Source of the DNA: Breviolum minutum Mf 1.05b.01
Taxonomy: Eukaryota > Sar > Dinophyceae > Suessiales > Symbiodiniaceae
Direction: 5' to 3'
Assembly: GCA_000507305.1 (NCBI GenBank)
Contig: DF240851.1
Location: forward strand, 25,544 to 89,543
DNA length: 64,000 bases
Shown here piece after piece: positions 36,540-46,927 of the stretch. Numbering within the stretch: position 1 is the first letter of the stretch; each line of letters begins with the position of its first letter. Below the pieces are notes generated by a model, which ran no database searches, was not told the origin of the DNA, and saw nothing but the letters and a program-made list of their open reading frames with translations. A program made the position numbers and the translations under genes.

Positions 36540-37630
36540 TTGAAACTTACATGGGACCAATACGTAATGTGCCGGGAGATCCGAAAGCATTGAGTAACAA
36601 AAATCTGATCAACAGGGCATATGATATATTGGGGACGAACAAATCACCAACTGCTAAGCATGGAAACCTCCAAGGCAACCTCCAAAAAACTCAGCTAAGG
36701 TCGTCCTGGTCATGATTTGAGAATGCCAGAGCTCGAGGAGGTTAGTGGGGAAATTGGGGTGGGCCATGGATGATGCATGGCAGTGAAGGTCCATGGTTTA
36801 TTTGAGATCTACTAAAACAGGGTTCAGTACATCATTCTACCACTGGACCGTCCGTGAAGTTTGGAGACTTCCTTTTTTTTCCATCAATCTCAGAACTTGA
36901 ATTTTGTTATGTAAAAAAGGTCGGGTTATTTCAGTGATATAGTGGCTTATACTTGCTTCCGTGTTTCTGTATGATCCAATATTGAATGAAATGAGACTTT
37001 GTCTGAAACCTAACTAGTATTTGATAGGATGCAGCAGCAGTGAGTCAGTAAGGTATTCTTTTTCTTTCATTGCTCCAATGTGGAAGAAGAGTGAGGGAAC
37101 TTTGTGGCATAGGCAGCGCTGATCAATAAGCCCTGACCAGTTAAGGGTGTTTTTTTGCGGCTATATAGATTCTGTGTATAGGGGCCCGGTTATACTACAC
37201 AGTGGTACAATGATTATATCATTGGAACCCACATATAATGTATTTGTATATGTACAATGGAACAAGAGGTTTTGAACGTTGCTCACATGATCTCACATGT
37301 TGAAAACCAGGATCAGGAAGCTCCCGCGCTGTTGACCAACTACGAAGAGCCTTTCGTCGCACCGCCGCGGCATCCACGACCGCCACCGCCGGGGGCCAGG
37401 TGGGGATAGCCAAATGGGAAAACAAATGCATCATTTAGAGACTGTTAGATATGAAGATTTTACCTTCTGGCATTTCGTAATGCCTTTTTGGAAAAAAAAT
37501 CAACCAGGGCACTTCATGTGATGCATTTTTCATTTTTCCCCTGTTTTTCCCTGGTTTTTCAACTCCACAAAATTTTTACAATTTCCCTCAATTTCAATGG
37601 TTAAAGTTGGTGCCTTTTTTGCAAGTTTAC
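36540..37630. other. Mostly non-coding stretch between convergent genes
   Basis: Holds little I can name. A short GC-rich open frame from an ATG at about 37257 (plus; EQEVLNVAHMISHVENQDQE then proline-rich) lies near 37257-37400; the opposite strand is also open there. The plus-strand exons end before it and the minus-strand gene ends after it, so it probably contains the two 3' regions. Confidence 0.35.
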
Positions 37631-38824
37631 CGGTCTCCATCCCGAAGGACTAGTTGATGAGCTTCCAGATTTAGATCCACTGCAAGGCCGAGAAGTTTGG
37701 TGCATGAGATTTTCCTAAGCACCCCGTTTTTGTTTTGGTTGGGGGAAATGCACATCAATTGATTTTTTGTTCATGATTCAAATTATATTTTACCTATGTA
37801 AAAAATAGGTTCATTGCAAACCTGAAAAAGAAATCTCTGGAATCTTTTAACCTGCACAGGAGTTGATGATGTTCTGTGAAGCATGAAGGATTTTCCAAGT
37901 ACATTGATAGACGAAGGTTTCGACCATGAGATGATTGTCCAGGTCTCCCGGAGCCTCAAGCTCCCGCACTTCCGGATGAGATGGAGCTCCCTTCAATTTC
38001 ATTGCAACATACCTAAGCTGCAAAGAACAGCTTAGTGTTGATCTCATTGGCTTGTTGAATGAGGCCTTTTTTCTTGTAAACACATGCCGTTGATCCCGTT
38101 ATGTCAGGTTTTATACATCCTTTCAGTGGAGTGATCGCCATATTTCACTGTCAACGGGCCTCAAGTGCAAAGATCAACTTGCTAACAGATTTTCAGCTGC
38201 CAAAGATTTTTAGCAGCACAGTGACACAGTGCACCCTCAAATTCAAATTTTGTTTGCAATTTTCAGATGGCCAAAATTATGGCCAACCAAGAGGCACAAA
38301 TTGAAGATACCTTGTGCTTGTGGTTGGCTGTCTGTACACAGCTTGTCAGCTGCAAATTCGTCATGCAAGTAGCATCCATGCTTTGGAGTAGAAATGCGAC
38401 CCCCACAATTGGTGGAAGATCTTGGAATAGGATGAACATGACTGCAAATGTGTGGACCCAAAGTCTTTCACATTTTGTAGAGGGTAGATGAGGGTATTTT
38501 AGATTTAAGTATATATATATATAATGTGTATATATAGATGTACCTACTGTATATGGAGGTACATGTATATCTATATAAGTCTGTATATATACATCTACAT
38601 ATTTGTATGTATATACACATATGACATATGTACTATACAACCACATGACATTTACTTATATACACATACATATTTCGTATACATCCTCTTTCTTCAAGAT
38701 TCAATCAACCATTGGATGCATTTTTTTTTTTCGAAATAACTTGACTCACACCTGGCAGGTGTCCACCTGCCGGTGGTGACATCGACCGGGCACATCATTC
38801 GTGTGTAGGGAATTGCCAATGATT
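37631..38824 (-). CDS. Minus-strand gene, membrane-like protein of unknown family
   Basis: Four minus-strand exons join in phase in the order 38824-38771, 38441-38311, 38017-37852 and 37679-37631. The acceptors at 38441 and 38017 are classic (TTTGCAG, with pyrimidines upstream of 38017); the donors are GC, GTATCT, GTTAAA and GTAAAC. The protein reads PYTRMMCPVDVTT, then the hydrophobic VMFILFQDLPPIVGVAFLLQ, which would suit a membrane segment, then RYVAMKLKGAPSHPEVRELEAP and ETFVYQCTWKILHASQNI, then EAHQLVLRDGDR. Two of the three joins split a codon cleanly (the other falls between codons), which makes chance unlikely. Start, end and function are unknown. The plus strand is also partly open here (38267-38490), but without such consistent splice phases. 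Confidence 0.55.
38510..38665. repeat. TA/GTATATA-rich tract
   Basis: About 150 bases of TATATA, GTATAT and ACATAT units in the intron between minus-strand exons. Tyr/Ile-rich open frames on both strands are artefacts. Confidence 0.8.
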
Positions 38825-39239
38825 CTGCCCAAATGGTTGAAAAGTGAAAGATGATCAATTTTGAAGTTTTTTTTTTTTTTTTCCGGGACATCTTGACTTA
38901 TCCAGGATATGGAACTGCCCAGGTTAGGTCAATTTCTTGCGCTATTTTCTTCTCAAGAGTGCCAGATGGACTTCGGGTCGAAATGATCATTTGAATTGCC
39001 ATATTTTTTTTTCCACTTTAATGCCAGAACTTGGATATGATAGTTATACTTACACACTTGTATAGACGTCTACATATATGGAAAACATAAAATACATATA
39101 TCAGATATCCATATGCTTATGGATTCATCTTGTTACATAGCTTCTTGAAGGCATCAATATTTCCATTGCAAAAGGCTGCAACCAAAAATCCGAAGAAACT
39201 CTCCGCTGGCGGACGGCCCGGCGGGTCCGCGGCCATGTG

Positions 39240-40059
39240 ATGCGTCTAATCTTTCTGGATATTGATGGAGTCCTGGTCACAAGGCGACCATGTGTCATGG
39301 AAGAGATGCTTGGAACCCGCACAGATTTGATGGCGATGGTGGCTTAACCAAACCACCTGTTTGCCCATTGTTGGACATGTGGAGTTTATCACATTTTTTC
39401 CATCTAACAATGTCATGCCATGTCTATATTGCCAACGTCTGAGAATTGGCAATGCAGAAGGGTGGCATTTTTTCGCAACACCTTTTTGTTTTGATGGCCG
39501 TTTTTGAAAGGAAAAATCGCTGGTGGAAAAAAACATCGCTGCCAAGGAAGCTGTTGCAGAATCTTGCCCGGGCCAGCACCTTACAGATCTGGCTGAACCT
39601 AGGGGAGGAAACTGCAGAAACCAAAGCCATCCATTTTGAGCTAATGGGAGGATTTTGTTAAAGCCATTTTTGGAGTTTATATGTTTTTTTTTTTCGGTAT
39701 CTTATGATATTTTTTTTTTTTGAAAATTGCATTTTTCAAACAACAGTACCATTAGATGCTTGGATTCATCTCTGAGACCTCTGGAAAGAGGTTTGTGAAG
39801 AGGCAATTTTTGTTGATTGTAACAACCAATGATTGATTTTTTCGTGTTTCGAAAATATCAAGTGATGGACTTTGATAAATGGCTCTTTTGAAGATAAGAC
39901 TTAGCCATTTGGAGCCCATTTTTAAGCTGCGAAGCTGCCCATAGTGATGATTATTGATCATGTACCCATTGAGGTGGCCAGAGAGACTGGAGCAAAGATT
40001 GTCCTCTCCAGTGATTGGCGTGCCTCGAACTTTTTCAAAATCCGTTTCGGTGTGGAGAG
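39240..40059 (+). CDS. HAD-like domain protein (fragment)
   Basis: HAD-type hydrolases use the first Asp of a D-x-D motif as nucleophile. Exon one starts at ATG 39240 or joins an upstream segment from 39151 and reads MRLIFLDIDGVLVTRRP, an excellent motif I; it ends near 39339 before GTGGCT. The exon at 39945-40059 reads DHVPIEVARETGAKIVLSSDWR, matching the motif II region (hydrophobic strand ending in Ser, then SDWR) of small HAD-like domains also seen in RNA-repair and phosphatase proteins. A possible exon between them lies near 39555-39650. Motifs III and IV were not found in the window, so the gene is incompletely traced. It is transcribed away from the minus-strand gene at 37.6-38.8 kb. 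Confidence 0.55.
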
Positions 40060-40604
40060 GTGAACGCTTTTGAGCTTTTGTTACAGCCTTCTTGAATCAT
40101 CAGTTGCCACAAACCCATGGGAAGAATGAACATGTTTGCCTTTGGGTCTCCAAAATCGTATCGTTTTTAGTGTTTGATTCTTGCCAATTGGCGGCTTGCA
40201 TTCTCAGAATGTTGCTGTGCAATTGTCTTGATAGAGAAACCCCTTCTAGATTTTTACACATGACTGGCGGGGTAATGGACCATGAAATTAGCCGATGTAT
40301 TTCCTATTGAACACGAGGTATTTCCAGTCAGCTATGTTCAGTCAGCAGAGGGTAGTAGATTCAAAATTAACAACTTCTGCATGCGCTGGGCACTGCAAAC
40401 CAGTTGCGCCACGAAAAGCGAAAAACATTAATGGAGGGAACGGGGAAAATGGAGGGATTTAGTTGGGAGGACTACTTGACCACCGATGAACGAGAAAGTA
40501 GACTTTGAAGTCCCCAAGTCGACTTTAAAGTCCCCATAGCCTGACGTGGGTTGTTCGCAAAAAAAGTTGACCCCAGGCTCTCCCCAGGCTGCGTTTTGGT
40601 GGTG

Positions 40605-40910
40605 TCACCACCACCGCACGCCACAACGCCCCCAAACCTCATCAAACACGCCAATTTTGGCCCAACACCATTGTTGCCAATATTTGAAGTGTGTGGCCAA
40701 TCACCAGCTTGTGTGAAACAACCCCCCAAACCTTAAAGCAAAGGAAACATGCAACTTTTCCCAGTATGTTTGTTTTGTTGTTCTCCCGCTGGCCCACCAC
40801 CAAACCAGACAAGACGGCTCTTGCTGCGTCCTTTTGTATACCCCCCCTGTCCCCTTGTTTGTTTTCAAGTTTGGGGGCGTTGTTTGGCGTGTCGTGGTGG
40901 TGGTGGTGGT
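40605..40910. repeat. Large inverted repeat (hairpin-type element)
   Basis: CACCACCGCACGCCACAACG and CCCCCAAAC at about 40610-40640 are the reverse complement, with a few changes, of GTTTGGGGGCGTTGTTTGG and CGTGTCGTGGTGGTG at about 40869-40905. About 230 bases separate the arms. Markedly GC-rich for the region. Possibly a MITE-like element unrelated to families A-C. It lies in an otherwise unassigned stretch, 40060-41234. Confidence 0.6.
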
Positions 40911-41234
40911 GGTGTTTGAAATACACCTGCAACCCCCCTTCATTCAACTGACAACAACTCCCAGCGCCACTGCGCTTTGCGTCATCTCATCAAATCTGCG
41001 TGGTAGAAATGTTTGAAATATTATCATCGTCTCCCCCTCCGGCTTTCTGAAGGATCAAGTTGAGTTCTTATTCGTCTCCCCGTGTCTTCCCAGTTCTTCA
41101 ACTAGTGGCAAAACTTGTTGGTTTGTTAAGCTTCAATACCAACAAGCCAAACCAAAAGTACAGCTCAACACCTTAAAAACCGAAAACTCAGTCAAGAAAA
41201 GCGGTTGATGGTTGAGAGAATCATTGGTTGAGTT

Positions 41235-41393
41235 ATGATCCAACCTTTAGTGCAAAAGCCCACGAAAAAATTTCCAGGGCGACACCCAGAAGCTCGGGCA
41301 GAAGCGCAGCAAGTACTAAACTCCATGGGTGGCTTGGCTAGAGAAATAACTTGTGCCATGTTCAAAATCCTTCCATTTGTTTTTAATGTTTGT

Positions 41394-41428
<35 letters not shown>

Positions 41429-41542
41429 TTGATGATGATGATGATGATGATGTTGTTGATGATGATGATGATGATGATGATGTTGATGATGATGATGTTG
41501 ATGATGATGATGATGTTGATGATGATGATGATGATGATGATG

Positions 41543-41596
<54 letters not shown>

Positions 41597-44500
41597 GTGA
41601 TGCTGTTCGGACAAGCAATCAAGCCAACTCAGGCCTTGAGCTGATTGGATGCACACCTTGCAGGATCCCCCAGATTGGCGACGGATAGCAACGTGGTACC
41701 GTCCCATAGTAAGATAGAGGAGATGCTGGCGGCATCAAACATTTATACATGTATGATAGATCTGATAGATAACTTATTTTTACATATACGTCCACGGTAC
41801 ATTTACGCATACATACATGTCCTAAAGATCTGACCGTTTGAACTACATCGACGCCAACCAGAAATATACACATCTAAAAAACAGCGTTTTTCCGAGGGGA
41901 GCAATGGCAGGTCGGACAGGTTTGACATGTCGACATTTCCCCGAAAAACTCCTGCGAGTCAACCAGCAGAACTGTATTGTTTGGAAGCTGGAAGCCCTAA
42001 ATTTGAGCATTGATATCTATTAGGAAACAAACCAGAGCATGAACACCAACCCTATTCAGCCAATGTTTACTGTTCTAGGCATGGAAAACCCAAGTGGGAA
42101 TCCATTTTGAACTGGGTTTTTTGAACTGGGTTTTCTTGAGTAGGACGAAGCACTCATGTGAAACAACAAATCCAACCATTGATTGTCGAACATGTAAACC
42201 TCTATGAATGTTCCAGATACATTTTATGCACAGACAATTCATCGCCTTAAGCACTTCGGATGGGCAACACAACCCTATGTACATCCGAGATACTGTTGAG
42301 GGCTAAAATCCGGCTAACCAGTTTACAAGGTTTTAGCACCATCCAAACGGTGGTTTTCTCGCCGGATTTCTTCCATGCATCAACCAGTAGTTACCGTCGG
42401 GTCCCGGCGCGCCGAGGTAAAAGTCCATATTTGGCACAGAGACCGACTGAGATTTTGGAGTGGAAGAGAGATTTTCTCAGGACCGGCCGTTTCATGGCTC
42501 GTGTGTGGATCTTTCCCAGCGAGTCATTATGGATTCCGGCGATCACCAGTTGAGGTTGGTAGTTTATCCCATTATTTACAGGGTTTTATACATCCCAGGT
42601 GGTGCAGGAATTCTGAACCATCAACAGCTTTTTTATGATGGAGAAAGAGAACAGACCAGATGTGACAGTTGGAGGGGAGATTTTAAAATTGGGAATGGCA
42701 GGTTTGATTTTAATCCTTGAGATCCTCTATTTGAACCAGCCAGGTTGGAGGGTTGAAACAAGGGTAAGCATCTGTAAGCCATTGGTAAACCTACGAGCTT
42801 CAAAAGCCAAGCAAACTCAAGAAGTAGCATGGGAGGGGATGTAGTTTGGTTGTTTCACATTTTGACAACTTTTAAGTGGTCAGGTGTTGTGGCACCACTT
42901 CTACCAGTTGGTGGATTTATGAACTGCGAATAAGGGTATTTCGAGACACCTCACTACTTGGAGGATCATCCCAGTTAGTAAGTGGTTAGTAAGCCCCATT
43001 ATTATAAGCCATTTAGCCCATTTGGAAAGGGTAAGTCCCCTACTTAAGGGACTTACTAACTTACTAACCATGGTTATGAACCATTTACAAGTCATGGGAT
43101 GATCCTCCAACTACAGGGTCACGGCTCCGTGGTGACCTAAAAATCAAGGACACCTGGCACCGAAAAGTTAGACAACTGGGTCTTTCACTCAGGGTTGGTG
43201 AGGTTGTGACTCCATGACTCGATGCTGGATTCCTAGGATGCAACTGCTGTGATGTTTTGTATGCTGCATGGTTAATACGCTTGGGAATTTGGGGGGAAAG
43301 TTTTTGAGGAAAAACCGTGAGTTGTGATCCTTAGGATCAAATAGGATGATTCGATGATCATCCAGCTTTCGAAAAAGATCCCAATCCATTTGAATTATGA
43401 CATGACTCTATGAGTTTATCCTCCAGCTCAGCCACATGTGATGGACTTTCATCCGTCCCGTGCTTTGGGATGGGAAAGGTGGCGATTGACGATCGCGAGC
43501 TGCTCACAGAGCAGAATGGCCGTTTCCTCCGTGGGCACTTTGTAAGGAGCCCGAGATCGGCATCGGGGTGGCGATTTTTTCGTACTTCCACGTGTGAAGC
43601 CCGAGCAACTGGCATATGACATGGAAAGATGTAGAAATAGCAGCCACTGGAGATAAACCAGAGAGTGCTGGCCTGTCAGTAGATGAGAGAAGCCTCACCA
43701 TCCTTCTCTCATGTTTTTACATACTACCAGTTTTTGAGAGAAATAAGTATATCTATACACAAAATATATATATATATATACATATTCCAGCACCATTTTC
43801 ACAGATCTTTTATGTAGAGTTTTGTTTCAAACCCCAGCTGCCAATGTCAACCATTTTTCCGCCATCCAAACCCCTGCAAATGTCTGAGGTGCAGACGCAT
43901 CCTTTGCGAGGTCTTACACCGGAGGCAGCAGATGTGTCTTGGCAGTTACAGGAAAAATCACCGTGAAAAAAAAACCTTCGGGGACACCAACCTTAAACCA
44001 CCATTTTTGTCAACTGAATCACCTGAATGGGCCCAACCTTAAACCTACCTTAACCTTAAATCACCTGAATGGGCCCCAACTTCTGATGGATTTCATTTCG
44101 ACTGTTTTTTGGAGTGAAAACCCAATGATGATATTTTGCGCCCCAAATTGAGATGAAGCGTGATAGTAGATCATAGAATTCATAGAAAGCCCTTCCATGA
44201 TGCGTCTACTGAGATTTGTCACTAAACCTTATCTATAGTTTCCATGATTCTTAAACGTATAATGATATACAGTACATTGTACTACTAGCAAGGATCACTA
44301 ATACAGGGGTGATTCATATATAATTACTGTACGCATTTTGGGAAATTTCTTAATATCATTTGATGCCAACCAAGACCTGCAGGATCCTTCATCCTGTTGC
44401 CTTGAGGCATGCATCGCCATTCTGAAGCAAGAGCAAAAGTCTGAACCAACGACAGGTTGGAGGATTGGGGGGTGATACAGCCTAAGGAAGAGCTTAAAGG

Positions 44501-46782
44501 AACATTGGGATGTGAGTTCTTTGCAATTGCAATTTGAATGTTGTTTCGTTTCTAAAAATGGGCGGTTTACTTGGCTTTATTAAGTCTTGATGGATGTTCT
44601 TGACTGTTTATCCTTCCTTTGCAATGATCATGGCACACCAGAAAATTACCATTTTGCAGCCACTTTACACTGAATGATGATTCTTGAAAATGAGTTGGGA
44701 CAGGAACCTTAGCCCACCTTCTGGAAAGGGTTCAAAATTCTTCTCCAAAATTGGAATATGTTGAAATGCTGTTGATGGTTCATCCTGAACCGGCGAGAAA
44801 AAAACCAACCGCGTGGGTGTACAAGAACCTGGTGAATGGGATTTTTACAACCAAGCTCAACGATGGTGAGTTGAACCACCAAGCTGTGAATGGGAAGACC
44901 CAAGAGTTTACCAAGCTGAGAGGCTCTGCCATGCCGGGTGTACCTCGAAGCAGCTCATTGGAGGTGTGAGAAACAGATATCCCACAGGGAACTGATGGGG
45001 GAACAGCCTTAAGGGAAGCCAATGGTTAATAAGTCCTTAATAAGGCACTATTTCTGGGGGGGGGGTACGATAGGGTAGGTTGACTCCGTTAAGCTGGGGA
45101 TATTTTGAATTTTCTTGAAGCTTCCTTGATGGACATCTTGATGGAACTGTTGATTTTTTTTCCCTGGAAAACTAAGGAATGTCACCTGAAAATCAATGGT
45201 TGGTTCAGATGTATTTCCTATTGAAAACTCGTCCCTTTTTTGGGGGACGAATTCCTTCGTTTTCGGGGGTGTAAACTTTGGAGAAATCATTCAAAAAGCT
45301 GGAGTGATTGGGTGCATTACCACCCACACTTGATGCCAGCGGCAAATAGAGTCATGGAGGTTTATAGGGATTTCCTATGCACAATGTATAAAATGATCCT
45401 GCTGGTGACTGTTACTGGGGGGTAGATCGGACCAATAAGTATATCTATATGATGTATAACAAACTTGGAATTGATGGATGAACCATGATTTCTATTGTGT
45501 TTAAGTATCATATTAAATATGCTGGTATAACTATGATAAAGTATCACCCTCCAAAAGTTTAACATGGAACCCTGAAAATGGCACCCTGGGAAAACCCGGG
45601 GATTCCGAACTTGGAAACCATCATTTTTAGGTGAACCCATGTTAAAAGTGGGAGGGTAGTTATAACTGGTGGGTATCTATGGTCATAACATGTTGAAGGT
45701 TCCCAGCCTCGGTCAGGTGGGTGCCACCACAATGGATGACGAGCCTCCCGCTCCTCCACCACGAAATCCAACCCGAGCGCCAACACTCAGATCACGAGAA
45801 GACCCAACCCATCTTCCGTTTTTTTTGAAGATTCAGGTTGGTTGGTAACACGCCGTGTATTTCCACATGTTTCATGTTGACCAAGAAAGTCATGAATGCG
45901 ATGGGTGAGGTGGGGGTTGTTGGTTTATTTTTTTGTTGAAACGTTCGCTTTGTTGAATTGGAACGAACTGTCTCCTGTCTCCAGTGATCAGTTGGGTTGT
46001 GGATTTTGCGTGCATGAGATGAACAACTACACCAGATCATGAGGACTGTAACCACAGTCATTATTTCAGGATCACTCTTGACCAACTATGATTTTATGGT
46101 TCGTGTACCTGGTGGTTAACAATTGCCACTGCTGGAATCTGTTTTCTTCACCAGCTGCTGACATACCAGTAAGCCAGGTCTTGCTGCTTTGCAAATTTGG
46201 GAATCCTTTCAGTATTGATATGGTATTCATACTGTTGGTGGTTCAGAAATCCGGAAAACTCACCAGTTGAGGGTTGGTAGTGTATCCCATTATCTAAACA
46301 AGGTTTTGTATATCCAAATGGTGGTTTATTTCCAAACCGTCAACAGTATGGTATTGATATTGTTGGGATGAAACCACGAAAAAATCGTCACAAAAGAACA
46401 CCCTTTTTTTCGATGGGAGCTTATTCAGGGGGAAGTCTTCTTCCCTAAAGTTGGACCGCTGATGCCCTTGGGTATTGATAGATTCAAAAGACAAACAATA
46501 AATCCCCAAAGCTTTCTGACTTTTTTTTTTGGGGGTAGGGAACCTACAACTACAAATGGTATTTATAATTTTCCAAAAAGTCAAGCATTTCATCATTTAA
46601 TTCTGAGATTTCGGGCTTGGTCACCTATCCGTTGAGTGTGCCTAGGTGGCTGGCGCCCGCGTGCTGGCAGCTTCCCATATTTCCGCGGCAAAAGCTGCTC
46701 GAGCGTTGCGGGTCCATGGAAATACAGCACCTCGGGCTGTCTCCCAAACAAGCTCTGTTAATATGGAAGTAACGTATTAGTA
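41235..46782 (+). CDS. Unknown multi-exon gene with introner-type introns
   Basis: Candidate first exon from ATG 41235 (KKFPGRHPEARAEAQQVLNS). Further exons: about 42390-42532, joining in phase to 42628-about 42699 (MMEKENRPDVTVGGEILKLG) across family A copy 6; 43838-about 43957 (LRGLTPEAADVSWQLQE); 44383-44455 (CLEACIAILKQEQKSE) joining in phase to 44704-44777 (GTLAHLLERVQNSSPKLEYV); about 44899-44968 (EFTKLRGSAMPGVPRSSSLE); about 45720-45837 (MDDEPPAPPPRNPTRAPTLR); and the final exon about 46646-46782 (ARVLAASHISAAKAARALRV), with a stop at 46780-46782. Region 43410-43710 is open in several frames and is not resolved. No family recognised; it may be more than one gene. Confidence 0.45.
41394..41596. 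repeat. GAT trinucleotide microsatellite
   Basis: About 200 bases of GAT with scattered GTT and GAG interruptions. It generates poly-Asp, poly-Met, poly-His, poly-Ile and poly-Ser frames, none of which are genes. Confidence 0.95.
42300..42387 (+). repeat. Family A palindromic element, copy 5 (degraded)
   Basis: Contains AATCCGGCTAACCAGTTTACAAGG and ends CGCCGGATTTCTTCCATGCATCAACCAG, a mutated right terminus. It is followed after about 145 bases by copy 6, so the coding-like segment 42390-42532 is framed by two family A elements. Confidence 0.65.
42533..42627 (+). repeat. Family A palindromic element, copy 6, acting as an intron
   Basis: Begins GGCGATCACCAGTTGAGG (the left tip is missing) and ends AATTCTGAACCATCAACAG. 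Removing it with a GC donor (TTCCG|GCGATC) and its terminal AG joins the flanking frames in phase. Thus the element appears to be the entire intron. Compare copy 9, which lies within a proven SNU13 intron. Confidence 0.7.
42955..43112. repeat. Family C palindromic element, copy 1
   Basis: TTGGAGGATCATCCC at the left is mirrored by GGGATGATCCTCCAA at the right, with further nested inversions (GTAAGTCCC / GGGACTTAC; GTTAGTAAG / CTTACTAAC). About 158 bp and almost entirely self-complementary, so it would fold into a long hairpin. Copy 2 is at 61613. Confidence 0.85.
44767..44875 (-). repeat. Family A element, copy 7 (diverged), exon boundary at its tip
   Basis: Starts GCTGTTGATGGTTCATCCTGAACC and carries ACAACCAAGCTCAACGATGG, a diverged reverse core. 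The exon 44704-44777 runs into it and has a GT donor at GATG|GTTCA, within the element's own terminal repeat. The frame also happens to stay open through the whole element. Confidence 0.6.
46229..46347 (+). repeat. Family A palindromic element, copy 8
   Basis: TACTGTTGGTGGTTCAGAAATCC at the left, CACCAGTTGAGGGTTGGTAG core, and CCAAACCGTCAACAGTA at the right. The TA at both ends may be the target duplication. It lies in the inferred intron before the exon at 46646. Confidence 0.85.
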
Positions 46783-46927
46783 TAATGTATAGTGTATAGG
46801 GATGTAATAGGGTATAGCATAAAATGTTTTTTTGTGTATAGCATATAGTGATAGTGTATATACATAGTGTATTAGTTTGTAGATATAGCGCATTTTGCAT
46901 TTTTTGCGTATTTAGTGGTAGCGTATC

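Noticed and set aside
41192-41707. Frames with poly-His, poly-Asp, poly-Ser or poly-Met on both strands
   Set aside because: All arise from the GAT microsatellite; only the short plus frame before it (from 41235) is kept.
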